From assembly GCA_027886185.1 (NCBI GenBank), contig WOAB01000728.1, positions 2,914,001 through 2,978,000 of the forward strand: a stretch of 64,000 nucleotides of DNA. Reading direction: 5' to 3'. The notes below the pieces were generated by a model. That model was not told the DNA's origin and did no database searches. It was given only the letters and a program-made list of their open reading frames with translations. Of the stretch, positions 21,300-32,134 are shown piece after piece (positions within the stretch are counted from its first letter, which is position 1; each line of letters begins with the position of its first letter). The DNA comes from Rheum nobile. Its lineage: Eukaryota > Streptophyta > Magnoliopsida > Caryophyllales > Polygonaceae. A program made the position numbers and the translations under genes.

Positions 21300-21890
21300 A
21301 ACAAATATAAAACTCCACGGAAAAAGGTTTTATACCCCAGAGATTGGTCCGTGATATAAACATCATCCACTGATTTTGATAGATGTTTGTTATCCCGGTG
21401 TATATACAATATAACACGGATGTTCACCCGGGTTATATACCATATAACACGGATGTTCACCCGGGTTATATACCATATAACACGGATGGGAAAATCAGTG
21501 GATGATGTTAATATTCACATATACCCCGGTGCCAAAATAAACGGTGTAAAACTGACATCAAATATACCCCGAACATTGATACAATGGTGTATGTATTTGC
21601 GGACATATAACCCGGAGGTACAGTCGCCGGGGTATATACCAACCAAATACCCCGGTTTATAATAGGTAAATACCCCGGCTAATTATGATACCCGGGGTAT
21701 ATATACCGAATATACCCCGGAGTTTTCTCGCGTACTAAAAAAAGGGGCTTAAACCATAAGGTATATACCCCGGGCGTGTTTTTTCAAATAACCGGGGTAT
21801 ATAAGTTTTAACTATATACCTCGATTAGCTATAACCCGGATTACATCCGGGGTATAAAGCTAGAAACACCCGGGGTATATTGACTATTTT
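21300..21890. repeat. Right subterminal repeats of the CACTA element
   Basis: More than a dozen copies of ATACCCCGG or its complement CCGGGGTATA, with denser spacing than on the left. They include a 33-bp tandem at 21411-21485 and a hairpin around it. Confidence 0.8.
21411..21485. repeat. 33-bp tandem repeat enclosed by a 19-bp inverted repeat
   Basis: The unit starting ATAACACGGATGTTCACCCG begins at 21411, 21444 and (partial) 21477. AACATCATCCACTGATTTT at 21359-21377 is exactly inverted at 21491-21509, so the tandem would sit in the loop of a stem. Confidence 0.8.
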
Positions 21891-21899
21891 ATAGTAGTG

Positions 21900-21902
21900 T
21901 CA
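21900..21902. repeat. Target-site duplication TCA, right of the CACTA element
   Basis: Same three bases as 13083-13085. Confidence 0.85.
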
Positions 21903-22103
21903 GCCCGTTGATAATTCAAATACTTGTTTGACGTCTTCAATAATAGTCTCGTACTACCTCCAAATTGCAACTAAAATACCTGAAATATATATAAATACGA
22001 ATGTAGACTCCAAATGTAAAATAATGCAAAATTAACAATAAAATATATGAAATATGCATGAAAATGATCTAATCTAATTTGCAACTAAACTCCTAAAATA
22101 TGT

Positions 22104-22717
22104 GAAAATTAGGTGTTATCATCGGCGACAGCCTCAAAGACGCCAACCGTGCCGAGTACATCCAGGAGCTGCATGCTAGGACCAAGGAGCAGCTGGAACG
22201 TCGAGCCCGTCAATACGAGTACAAGGCCAACAAGGGCCGACACCGTGTCACATTCACTCTTGGTGACCTTGTGTGGGTGCCTATGCGCAAAGAGCGCTTC
22301 CCTGCCAAGCGCCGTATCAAGCTCGACCCCCGTGGTGATGGTCCTTTCCGGGTGCGTAAATCCTTCGGCCCTAATGCCTCTCAACTGGAGTTGCCCGATG
22401 ACTATGGTGTTCACGCCACCTTCAATGTGGCTGACTTCCCCCCATATGTGCCCCTAGACGTTGACATTGACGGATCAAGGACGATTCGAGGCCAAGAAGG
22501 GGAGAGTGATACACCCCCAACCTTGACATTGACGGAGGCCCAAGAAGAGGACATGATGAGTGTTCGGTCCGAAGGCCCAATCACCAGAGAACGCGCCAGA
22601 GCCATCGCTCAGGCCACTAAAAGCATCGCGTGCAACGGCTCCACGACTTCATCGGCTCCCAAGGCCTTGTCCTTCACCGCCATTAAAGGCCCTTCGGTCC
22701 CCGCCGCGGCGCCATGA
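22104..22717 (+). pseudogene. C-terminal part of a Gypsy pol polyprotein
   Basis: GC-rich frame beginning about DSLKDANRAEYIQELHARTK, then FTLGDLVWVPMRKERFP, KLDPRGDGPFRVRKSF, HATFNVADFPPY and GPITRERARAIAQATKS, ending with the stop at 22715-22717. This is the segment after the integrase core, ending in the usual GPITR tail; the integrase core and everything upstream are lost. The 200 bp before it (21903-22100) are AT-rich and unrelated. An LTR-like segment follows directly. Confidence 0.75.
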
Positions 22718-23279
22718 CTTCAGCATTGGCGGCACTCCCTCGACTCCCTTAACGTCGTGCTTATTTTTGGCATAGTTTGCTAATTTGAGGTTATTTCATG
22801 CTACATTTGTGTTTTTGGAAACATTCCAGTTTTATCATGTAATTATTTTTGCACCTTCTATTTATAGCAAGTTTCTATTTTTAGGCGTGTGCGTCTCCTA
22901 TGCTTAGGAGCGCCGGACCATTAGGTTAGTCTCGGCCCATGGCCAAATTTGCTTGGCTTTATAAGCCTTGGCTTGTGTAATTCTTTGTTTACGTTGAATA
23001 TATTTTACTTGAGCTGCTGTTTGAGTTATAACTCCGCCCTTAAGTTTTTCGACATCACAATTTCGATCGATCCCCGTCACGGATCAACCAACCTCCGATT
23101 GCTTCTAGCCATCGAATCCACTCGCCCGTCCTCGATCTCTATCGAGCGCAAGAGTGCTGGCAGCCTTCGCATCAGTGAAGTTTGCCACTTATCCCGATTA
23201 CGTGTCGAAGAGAAGGAAACCAAGACTCGCTTTCTACAACGATCCGGCAACAACTCGTAGACAAGGCATCGTGTATGCA
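22715..23279 (+). mobile_element. Gypsy 3' LTR (boundaries approximate), copy A
   Basis: Non-coding, directly after the pol stop. It has a TATTTATAG box near 22858 and is nearly identical to 27659-28185. It probably runs from TGACTTCAGC to ...GTATGCA, where a minus-strand Copia gag fragment begins. The second copy lacks the first 25 bp. Confidence 0.55.
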
Positions 23280-23584
23280 TCAACCACAAACAATCTTTTT
23301 ATCAGATTCATATTTTTGAAGAATAGGTCATTAGTTGGAGTAAAATAACCATCAGGAGAGGCATCCATTCTTGAAGTGTTAGGGATAACACACCAAAGAG
23401 TATCCGGATCCATGGCCAGACTAGGAGCAGCAAGAGTCATAGTAGGTTATAGCAAAATATAGTCGACCTCTAATTGTTCGAAGAAGATCGTGATGTTCTA
23501 GGACAAGCGCTTATAGTTTGTCCCATCCATAGGCTCAAACTTGGAGAGATCCAACAACGGTTTGAAGTATGGAATCATCGCCAT
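23280..23584 (-). pseudogene. N-terminal Copia gag fragment, copy A
   Basis: The minus strand from ATG 23584 reads MAMIPYFKPLLDLSKFEPMDGTNYKR, then after a TAG continues ITIFFEQLEVDYILL and later MDASPDGYFTPTNDLFFKN. LDGTNYKRW...IFFEQLEVDY is a hallmark of plant Copia gag N-termini. Two in-frame stops (TAG and TAA, both one transition from Gln codons) and truncation at the LTR edge make it a relic. A near-identical copy lies at 28190-28500. Confidence 0.7.
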
Positions 23585-23643
23585 TTTGGATTCTAACAAA
23601 AATTGCTTCTAAATTGTTAGTAGAAACCAAAATCGATCCAGAC

Positions 23644-24050
23644 AGATCCTTACTTTTTTTTTATTAGGTAAAAATTATACTGGAAACCACAGAAGAGCCG
23701 GTTTCTCAGTCTATAGCATCCTTACGGATGAGAATTACAAATTCTATATTAGCTCGAATATCTTTCAAGGAACTCTACTGGACCTTCTTTGCGATGAAGT
23801 CGGCCACCACGTTTGTTTTTCGGAAGACATGAAAAATCTGCACTGAAGAGAAAAGTTGTAAAACACACAAGATATCAGAAACTAACATTTCAATATCCCA
23901 TAGACAGTGCCAGATTTGATTCAGAATATTCACAATGGTAAGGTTATCGCATTCAAGTTGAATGTCGATAATGCCTAATTCATAGGCCTTTATCAAGGCA
24001 TTTCTTACTGCAAGTGTTTCTGTTTTTAAAGGGGTTGAGATACCACATTT
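23644..24050 (-). pseudogene. LINE RNase H end, copy A, 3' part
   Basis: The run of ten T near 23645 is the poly(A) tail of a minus-strand LINE (ACCTAATAAAAAAA end). Reading inward: FHVFRKTNVVADFIAKK, LECDNLTIVNILNQIWH and TPLKTETLAVRNALIKAYELG, the RNase H-like domain found at the end of plant L1-type LINE pol (RVT_3 family). It is cut at 24055 by the solo LTR and continues at 25387-25650. Confidence 0.8.
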
Positions 24051-24055
24051 ATCCC

Positions 24056-25381
24056 TGATAAGCACTACTTTGTAGGGCTTAACTAAGAGTTATTAGAGGG
24101 TTTTATTGGTGCCATTCGGGTAGATTTAGACACATTCGTGTGCATGGCGTTTGGGGGCGAAGTTTGGTGTTTTTGGAGGTGTTTGAGCTATTTTGCATAT
24201 CATAGGAGACACTGAGGAAGGAAGCCACCAAAAGAAGACGCCAAGGAAGTGAAGACGAGAGGTTAGGAGGCGAAGCCAAGGAGTAAAGGCCGAGCATTAA
24301 CTGCGACCGCGGGCAAGGGTGCCGCGATCGCGGTTCCTTGGGCAAGTCGAGAGTTTTCCGCAGGCGCGGAGGAATGTGAAGAGAGCGGAGCCACAAGAGG
24401 CCGCGATCGCGGTAAATGGGCCGCGATCGCGGGTCGTCGACGCTGGAAGTTCTGACTTTTCCCGAGTCTATCTTTTCTAATTTATTTTCTTATTTTTTCA
24501 TTTTATTTCGTTTCTTTTCTTATTGGGCTAGGTCATTTGTTAGAGGCCCTATATATACTCTCTTTAGCATTAGGTTTAAGGGAGAGTTTTCCAAGTTCTA
24601 GTTTTGCAATTTCAATTCAGCGTTGCCACTTTTCATACCTTTGGAGTTCATCATGTTTATGAGGAGCTAAGCCTCTTTTGCTTAGTCCGGTAATGGAAGC
24701 ATAAGTTTATTCATCTGGTTATGAGGTTTTGTTCCTATCTATCTTATCCTATTGAGTTATATCTTTTCTCTTGAGCAAATTCTTATTTGGATGTTTGTTG
24801 GTTTATCTAGATTGATCACCTAGGTTTATTGCTTTCATTCATATTGCTAGTACTAGGGAACTGTTGGGCTAACGCTCTAGTTCGAGTAGCGAGCATAGAT
24901 TCTTATCTGCCACTGTGGAATTTATCTATGTAGGGAATTGATTACATGTTGAATGCTTCAGGTTGAGGTGTTATGTGTATCATGGTTAATTCTTATATTC
25001 ATTACTGCCTTTGGGTTGAATCACTAGTGGTGCTAGGGTTATTCATTGGTAAGGGTTCTTAGGGATGGTTTCCCTATTAATCTACACAAGATCAGGACAG
25101 GAATAACCGAATAGGAAGATAGGGCATAATCAAGGAACAACCTTTGAATGACTTATGTGGACATTACTTGGCTAAGTGTTTTCTCTCTTTGATATTTTCA
25201 TCATATACTTTGCTGTGTTTGACTTAATTGTGACCAATCAACCTACAATCCCCCCTTTAGTGACATTGCATGCAACCACCATTAGTTTCGCTCCTTCCCT
25301 GTGGGATCGACCTTTGCTTATTGACTATACTAGTTTATTTGTGAGGTTTTATATTTGACAGCTAGGAACGACATCACGTCA
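24056..25381 (+). mobile_element. Solo LTR (1,326 bp) with perfect 5-bp target duplication
   Basis: Begins TGATAAGCACTACTTTG and ends ...CATCACGTCA. ATCCC flanks both sides (24051-24055 and 25382-25386), and the uninterrupted sequence exists in copy B near 28971-28980. No internal coding sequence is present, so this is one LTR left after LTR-LTR recombination. It contains a CTATATATAC TATA box near 24549 and CpG palindromes at about 24305-24440. Its ends resemble the LTRs at 29508 and 33670 (TGATCAGCGCTACTTTG), so it belongs to a related Athila-like family. Confidence 0.93.
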
Positions 25382-25386
25382 ATCCC

Positions 25387-25650
25387 CAAAGAGAAAGATT
25401 GGTTTACCCGTGTTGTTCCTGAAAATATAGCCAAAGCTAGATTCACCATTAGTTTTGCTGGATCCATCTATATTGATTTTAATAATAGTATTAGGTGGTT
25501 TTTTCCATTTCTTTGTTGGTCGTCTAACAATGTTCGTTCTATGAGCTTTTTGTTTGTCTACTGCTAAACAGTCAGGGTTCCAGTTATTTGTCTTATTCCA
25601 GTTCTCAATTTGTTTCTTAATGTAAATTGGTACATCCTTTATGGATTCAG
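25387..25650 (-). pseudogene. LINE RNase H end, copy A, 5' part
   Basis: The minus strand reads IKDVPIYIKKQIENWNKT, then KWKKPPNTIIKINIDGSSK, the same protein as in copy B (29209-28976). It is joined at 25650 to a pararetroviral sequence, where copy B instead continues into more LINE. The join is therefore a breakpoint, not a natural LINE 5' end. Confidence 0.8.
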
Positions 25651-27658
25651 ATATATGCATCTAGGATTAATTCAAATAGCCCTTAAACCTTTACATATAA
25701 AAGGAATAGACTCTCCTGTTTTCTTAGCTCTAAGAGATGACAGGTTTAGAACTTACAAAGACTCAATCCTAGCTATAATCCAATCCAATATTTGTAATGG
25801 CCCCATATTTTTTAATTGCTCTCCAAACTTCACCGTAGACATAACAAATCTCAAAATTTGTCAAACTTTAATATTAGACATAAAAATGTTAAATGACAAC
25901 TTCAAACAGTTTACTAAAAACTTTGTTGTTGTTTATAGACTCCATTTCAAATTAAGGTGTTCCTTAACAGACCCTAAATGTACAATTCCCCCAATACCTC
26001 AGGGAGAAACTATTCTCCTTCAACTGGAGGCAGAAAAGTCTAACACCTTTATTCCAAAGACCATAAAATGGAATGATATATCCATACCAGAAACCTTAGA
26101 AGTCACTAATGACAATCCTCCTAGGAATATGGAGCAAAAAGAAATATCACAGATTATAGAAGAATCTGACAGCATAATTTTAATTAGGTTTAATTCTACT
26201 AGAGAAACTTCTATAGATAGACAAAGTTTTCTACCAAGTAGAAACTCAATTAATGACCCGTTTTACTCAGTCAGAAGTGAATTTGCAGGATCATTAAGAA
26301 GAGATAGAGTAGATTTTAATAATCCTATGCCTAGAATCATACCTCAAAATGACGAAGAATCTACACGCATGCATTCACCGACCTCTAATGATATGCAAGG
26401 CTACTCTACTGTTAACATGATATATAAAACAGACTTTGAAATAGACAAAGAATATCTAAGAAAAGAATTTAATAGTTCTAAAAACAAAGAGAAAAGAAAG
26501 TGGTTTATGAACATAGATAAAAACTGTAGAGAACAGATTAGAGAAGAATATTACGAAGAAATGAAAAATCTTCAAACCAATATTCCTTTCTTTACCCGGT
26601 TCTCTATATATTTATCTAAAAAGGATATTGAAAACCCCTTTCAACTCCCTTCAATAGAAGTTCAAAATAGAATAACCAGAACTTGAAAACTTTTACCTAC
26701 AGGGGCAAGTACCTCGGTTCACCCTCCTTTTAAAGGCATAATAATCAGCAATGATAACGAAGAAATCAAAACCAAACCCTTTAAGACAGAAAGATCTGAT
26801 CCAGATAACAATCAAGCTAATTTAAGAGACATAAAAAAGATTTATAATCAGAACAACTACACAAATCAAATCCTACACACCATAGCTGAACAAATAGACC
26901 AAGTTCACTTAGGATTTGAATCAAAATTTAATCAACCAAAATTCTCAAGAGATGTCTCTAGACCGCACTTTCAAGTAGAAAGTATCCCTAGCAGCCTTCT
27001 GAGACAAGTAAGTATGACTCCATTAAATATGATAGATAGAATTTCTCAAAGACTAGAGGCTCTTCAAGCATCAGCCTCACAAGTCAGAAATGTAAATTGT
27101 TTAAAGTCCAAATGCAAAAATAGTTGTAAAGAAGAGACCAATTCAGATAATGAAACCGATACTGAAACTGAGTCAGAAAACTTAGATAAAAGGTCAGAAC
27201 AATTAGAATCTACAATTCTTAATGAACCTCTAGAAATAAGTAAAATTAGAAGAAGAGGTAATAGAACACAACAATATGCTAAAATGTTTGGAAAAAGGAA
27301 CATGGACAATAGAAATTACTATAATAGACCTACGTACTCCTCCAGATTTAAAATATGAAGAAAGAGCTAAATTTAGAGCCACATATTATAATGGTCAATC
27401 CCTCTATGAATGGAATATAGATGAGAAATCAGAAGGAGAAATAATGAATACCCTACAAGAGATGGGAATGGCAAAAGTTGCTTATAGAACCCAAGGTCAT
27501 GCAGACAAAATTGCCGCTGTTCTTATAATCCAAGGATTTACAGGACAACTTAAGTACTGGTGGGATAATGCCATGAATTTACAACAAAAATTAGAAGTCC
27601 TAGAAGCTACCATTTCAACAGAAGATGAAACAGGCAGAGAAACCATAGAACAGTTTTA
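25651..27658 (+). pseudogene. Endogenous caulimovirid (pararetrovirus) fragment: movement protein and coat-protein-like region
   Basis: The plus-strand frame from 25655 reads as a caulimovirid movement protein in its first roughly 130 residues. After a stop at 26684-26686 the same frame continues (to 27358) through a charged region, and a second frame (27276 on) reads like the coat-protein segment of fused caulimovirid polyproteins. Movement proteins open plasmodesmata; coat protein packages viral DNA. The order movement-then-coat in one frame suggests a florendovirus- or petuvirus-like relative, but the genus is uncertain. The stop is one transition from a Trp codon, and one frame change lies between about 27300 and 27358. 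No protease, reverse transcriptase or RNase H is present, so it is a dead fragment. Both ends join copies of the same LTR/Copia/LINE segment. Confidence 0.75.
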
Positions 27659-28185
27659 TCGACTCCCTTGACATCGTGCTTATTTTTGGCATAGTTTGCT
27701 AATTTGAGGTTATTTCATGCTACATTTGTGTTTTTGGAAACATTCCAGTTTTATCATGTAATTATTTTAGCACCTTCTATTTATAGCAAGTTTCTATTTT
27801 TAGGCGTGTGCGTCTCCTATGCTTAGGAGCGCCGGACCATTAGGTTAGTCTCGGCCCATGGCCAAAATTGCTTGGCTTTATAAACCTTGGCTTGTGTAAT
27901 TCTTTGTTTACGTTGAATATATTTTGCTTGAGCTGCTGTTTGAGTTATAACTCCGCCCTTAAGTTTTTCGACGTCACAATTTCGATCGATCCCCGTCACG
28001 GATCAACCAACCTCCGATTGCTTCTAGCCATCGAATCCACTCGCCAGTCCTCGATCTCTATCGAGCACAAGAGTGCTGGCAGCCTTCGCATCAGTGAAGT
28101 TTGCCACTTACGTGTCGAAGAGAAGGAAACCAAGACTCGCTTTCTACCACGATCCGGCAACAACTCGTAGACGGGGCATCGTTTA
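27659..28185 (+). mobile_element. Gypsy LTR fragment, copy B
   Basis: Matches 22740-23279 closely, including the TATTTATAG box near 27777. It lacks the first roughly 25 bp, which are replaced by pararetroviral sequence. Confidence 0.6.
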
Positions 28186-28189
28186 TGCA

Positions 28190-28500
28190 TCAACCACAAA
28201 CAATATTTTTATCAGATTTATATTTTTTGAAGAATAGGTCATTAGTTGGAGTAAAATAACCATCAGGAGAGGCATCCATTCTTGAAGTTTTGGGGATAAC
28301 ACACCAAAGAGTAGCCGGATCCATGGCCAGACCAGGAGCAGCAGGAGTCATAGTAGGTTGTAGCAGAATATAGTCGACCTCTAATTGTTCGAAGAAGATC
28401 ATGATGTTCTAGGACAAGCGCTTATAGTTCGTCCCATCTAGAGGCTCAAACTTGGAGAGATCCAACAACGGTTTGAAGTATGGAATCATCGCCATTATGG
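28190..28500 (-). pseudogene. N-terminal Copia gag fragment, copy B
   Basis: Same relic as 23280-23584: MDASPDGYFTPTNDLFFKK and FFEQLEVDYILLQPTMTPAAPG are readable. One stop of copy A is Gln (CAG) here, supporting the view that the stop arose later in copy A. Confidence 0.7.
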
Positions 28501-28561
28501 ATTCTAACAAAACTGCTTCTAAATTGTTAGTAGAAACCAAAATCGATCCAGACAGATCCTT

Positions 28562-29502
28562 ACTTTTTTTTATTAGGTAAAAATTAGACTGGAAATCACA
28601 GAAGAGCCGGTTTCTCAGTCTATAGCATCCTTACGGATGAGAATTACAAATTCTAGATTAGCTCGAATATCTTCCAAGGAAATCTGCTGGACCTTCTTTG
28701 CGATGAAGTCGGCCACCACGTTTGTTTCTCGGAAGACATGAAAAATCAGCACTGAAGAGAAAAGTTGTAAAACACACAGGATATCAGAAACTAACATTTA
28801 AATATCCCATGGACAGTGCCAGATTTGATTCAGAACATTCACAATGGTAAGGTTATCGCATTCAAGTTGAATGTCGATAATGCCTAATTCATAGGCCTTT
28901 ACCAAGGCATTTCTTACTGTAAGTGTTTCTGTTTTTAAAGGGGTTGAGATACCACATTTATTCCCAAAGAGAAAGATTGGTTTACCCGTGTTGTTCCTGA
29001 AAATGTAGTCAAAGCTAGATTCACCATTGGTTTTGGTGGATCCATCTATATTGATTTTAATAATATTATCAGGTGGTTTTTTCCATTTCTTTGTTGGTCG
29101 TCTAACAATGTTCGTTCTATGAGTTTTTTGTTTGTCTTCTGCTAAACAGTCAGGGTTCCAATTCTTTGTCTTATTCCAGTTCTCAATTTGTTTCTTAATG
29201 TAAATCGGTACATCTTTTATGGAGTCAGCATCATCATTTGTTCTTCCAAAGCTTTGTTGGTTTCTATAAAACCAAATGCCCCACCAAGAGACCATTAACT
29301 CTATGAATTGTGATCTATCAGTTTTTTGTCGAATTTCTTCGATGATTTCATTGAATTTTTTGTTTCCAATGTTTAGGGATCTGATGATGCCATAGGTATC
29401 ATAATTCATTTTTTCGATTGTTTTTATGGTATGGTTACATTAGAATAGGAGATGATTCAAATCCTCCAAATGAGCATTGCAACGTATACAACCCGGGGGG
29501 GG
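28562..29502 (-). pseudogene. L1-type LINE pol, C-terminal part (zinc knuckle and RNase H)
   Basis: Continuation of the LINE at 34985-38131, separated by the 5.5-kb insertion at 29508-34979. The minus strand reads CIRCNAHLEDLNHLLF (end of the zinc-binding reverse-transcriptase-associated domain), then FIELMVSWWGIWFYRNQ, KPPDNIIKINIDGSTK and LECDNLTIVNVLNQIWH, with FHVFRETNVVADFIAKK at the end. This is the RNase H domain of plant L1 elements; its first Asp is in INIDGS. A stop interrupts between WHCPWDI and MLVSDIL. The 3' end is a poly(A) tail, seen as T run 28563-28571. Confidence 0.85.
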
Positions 29503-29507
29503 GGTTG
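29503..29507. repeat. Target-site duplication GGTTG, left
   Basis: GGTTG directly before the LTR at 29508; repeated at 34980-34984. It follows a run of G. Confidence 0.88.
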
Positions 29508-30796
29508 TGATGGCGGCTAAAGTCGTATCGCCTTATCAAAATAATCCTAAACAAACCTAAACTAGTAGAATAGGCAAGTAAGGGTCGAATCCCACAGGGA
29601 GGAGTTGTCTTTCATTATGTCAATTTGCATGCAATAGTAACAAAGGGGGTTTTGATTGATTGCTTGTAAAACAAGTAAACAAAGGAAACAAAAGCAAAGA
29701 TTTGTAATCAAATTGGGAAAAACACTTAGCCAAACAAATATCCACCATTCATTCGATTGATTGATCCTAGGTTATCTCTATTCCTTCCTATGATTATTCA
29801 TGTACCTATTCTGAAATAGTTACCAGTCCAACTAGTCCTGACAACCCTTACTATTGAACACACGAGAAACTATCAAGATTTAGAACAACAGCAGCATGGA
29901 GCATAGGAATTAACCAGGATATATGCAAAACCGATTTTTCACAGCATTTAACACATAATCAATTCTCTTTCATAATAAACTAGTCCAACTAGTCCTAGAA
30001 TATCATGGTTGCTACACAAGATAAGGGATTTCAACTTGAAATATCCAAACCCTAGCAATAGACAATTACTAATATCAACTAGTTGATCAGGCCAATCAAA
30101 TCAATAAGAATCAATAGGAATAAGCTCAAGAGAAAGGATAAAATCCAAAGGAATAGGAAATAGAGTTATAACCTCACAATCATGAATCAAATGAAGGCTT
30201 CAATTGTCGGACTAAGAAAAGGTGCTTAGTTCTTCATAGTCTTGAAAATAATAAAACTCAAAGGGAAAAGAGTGCTGAATAATGAACGATGAAAACTGAA
30301 TTATGAAAGGCTGCTATGGAGATTAGGTTAAATAACCTAAAAACCAAACCTAGTTCTAAAAAGATAACAAACTTAGTCTAAAAAGGAAATAAACTAATGT
30401 AAACGAAATAAAAAAATTAAAAGAAAATCGGAAAAGTAAAATAAAGTAACTTCGGACGAAATCTCGCCGCTTCGCTGATGCCCATTTCCGCGATCGCGGA
30501 AAATTCCGTTTCTGGCTCCTTGCTCTCGAATTATCCGCGACCAGGCCTACTGCTCGCCCGCGATCGCGGATTCTCCACTACTGCTTCGTGTGGCTTCTAA
30601 CTTCGTCCTCTCCTCTGTCTTCTCAAGTGGTTCTCTTCCCATCTTCTTAATGTCTTCGTTTAAGCTTCTCCAAACCACCATATCTACACTTCTACTTCTC
30701 AACTCCATTCTCCATAATAACGCTCTAAACATCTCCAAATGTACCCAAAACACCGGTAACAACTCCTAGTTAAATCCTACAAAGTAGCGCTGATCA
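29508..30796 (-). mobile_element. 3' LTR of the Athila-like element (element orientation)
   Basis: 1,289 bp, TGATGGCGGC...GCTGATCA on plus. It has CCGCGATCGCGG-type palindromes near 30488 and 30560. The polypurine tract AGCATGGGGGAATT (minus) borders it at 30797-30810. Confidence 0.93.
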
Positions 30797-32134
30797 AATT
30801 CCCCCATGCTTAAACCTTGCTCGTCCTCGAGTAAGCTAGAAGAAACCTACTCCTCCAATCAAATCCCCAGGGTCTCAGGAAGCATAGCAAAATCATCTCC
30901 ACTAAGAATTGCACCTAACATGAATCTCCAAGGTACCAATACAATATGCTCAACACAACACACAACCAAACATACCACATCCAAGCTTAAAGGAAAGCAG
31001 AGTACTTCCCCCAAGCTTATCCCGAACACCATAGAGTGAATACAAATCTAATCCTAACCTCCATATATCTTCTTATACCTCCCAGAGTGACCTACCCGAA
31101 TCCTCCTTATATCGCCTCTTCTTATGTCACCACGCCAGGAAAAATGAGGAATCCTAATAATCAGGATTTCTATTTTGCCAAGGCGCCCTTTCGGGTTTTC
31201 ACCAAGCCACTCATTTCATTTTTCAATAGATGGGCTCACATAAACTCACATCACTCTTGACCTCATATTACCCCAGCCTAATGCTGGTCCAAGCCACCTG
31301 CTTATTACCTAAGCCGCCCTTTTGGGTTTTCGACTTATCCCAGGATTTCTATTTTTGCCTTTTTTCAATTTTTTTGCCTTTTTCATTTTCTTTATTTTTT
31401 CTTTTTCTTTTTCATCAGCGACTAGCAAGTATAGAACACTCCCCCATGCTTAAACATTGCATTGTCCTCAATGTAATGAAAGACAAGAAAAAAATTAAAG
31501 CACAGGGAAGAGCAAAAAAAATAACTCACAACCGTCGCTGAGTTGGCTTGGACGTGGAAGTTGTTGCTGGCGATAAAACAATAAAAGCACATGTCTCTAG
31601 TGTCGCACCGGTCTTCAAATAATCTCCACCGTGCAACCTAAAGGAATCCACTATAAGGTGTAGTGGTATATCAAAGAATCGGGGCTGCACGGCCTTCAAC
31701 GAACACATAGCGGAGCCCAGATGTAATTGTGTGGCGGGCTCTAGTGTTCTTCCTCCTCAGCTGTCGAATGTCGGGTCATCATCGTTGCCAAATAAAATAT
31801 GGGGTGAATGTCTCCTCCTTGGCAGCATGATGCGCACAATCTCTCGTAGTAGAACTCAGACAGCTGGCCTTCGGTAGAACTTTTTTTTTTAGTCAGGGAA
31901 CTTACAGTGATTTTTCCGCGACCGCGGAAAAGTTTCTGGTGTGGAACACCGTCTTCGATTTTTTTGGCTCGGGTCTCCTACCCGCATGTTAGTCTAAACG
32001 CAAAACAAAAACAAAATAACACAAATAACAGCTAAAGACATGGAATGAAAAGACAAGAAAAGAAATACATACCTCGGGTTGCCTCCCGAGCAGCGCCTTA
32101 GTTATTGTTGTGGCTCGACCTGGTGCTCTCCCAC
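30797..32134 (-). other. Non-coding 3' interior of the Athila-like element with two polypurine-type tracts
   Basis: Little coding potential. The minus phrase TTTAAGCATGGGGGA occurs at about 30801-30815, next to the LTR, and again near 31441-31456, preceded each time by a GAGGAC(G/A)A box. Also present are a duplicated CCTTT(C/T)GGGTTTTC phrase (about 31186 and 31318) and one CCGCGACCGCGG at about 31916. Confidence 0.6.

Larger units (their letters stand above)
13086..21899 (+). mobile_element. Complete CACTA (En/Spm-type) DNA transposon, 8,814 bp, decayed
   Basis: The left end begins CACTACTACAAAATAGTC and the right end, reverse-complemented, CACTACTATAAAATAGTC; both continue with CAATATACC. 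TCA flanks both ends. Inside are the two classic genes: a TnpD-type transposase (14042-17284) and a spliced second gene (17550-20820) joining a Ptta/En/Spm-type transposase domain to an Ulp1-like domain. Subterminal blocks of GGGGTATA/TATACCCC-type repeats lie at about 13110-13300 and 21300-21890. Both genes have stops or frame changes, so the element is probably non-autonomous, though its intact ends could still be moved by a relative's transposase. Confidence 0.96.
27659..29228. repeat. Copy B of a ~1.57-kb segment duplicated from 22740-25650
   Basis: From TCGACTCCCTT (27659 and 22740) the two copies run parallel through LTR, Copia gag fragment and LINE 3' end, with a few small indels, to ATGGA(G/T)TCAG (29228 and 25650). 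The only large difference is the solo LTR in copy A. Orientation is direct. Confidence 0.92.

Noticed and set aside
29495..29504. Run of G next to the Athila-like LTR as a regulatory G-quadruplex
   Set aside because: A single homopolymer run; more likely slippage at the LINE/target-duplication boundary or a sequencing artefact.
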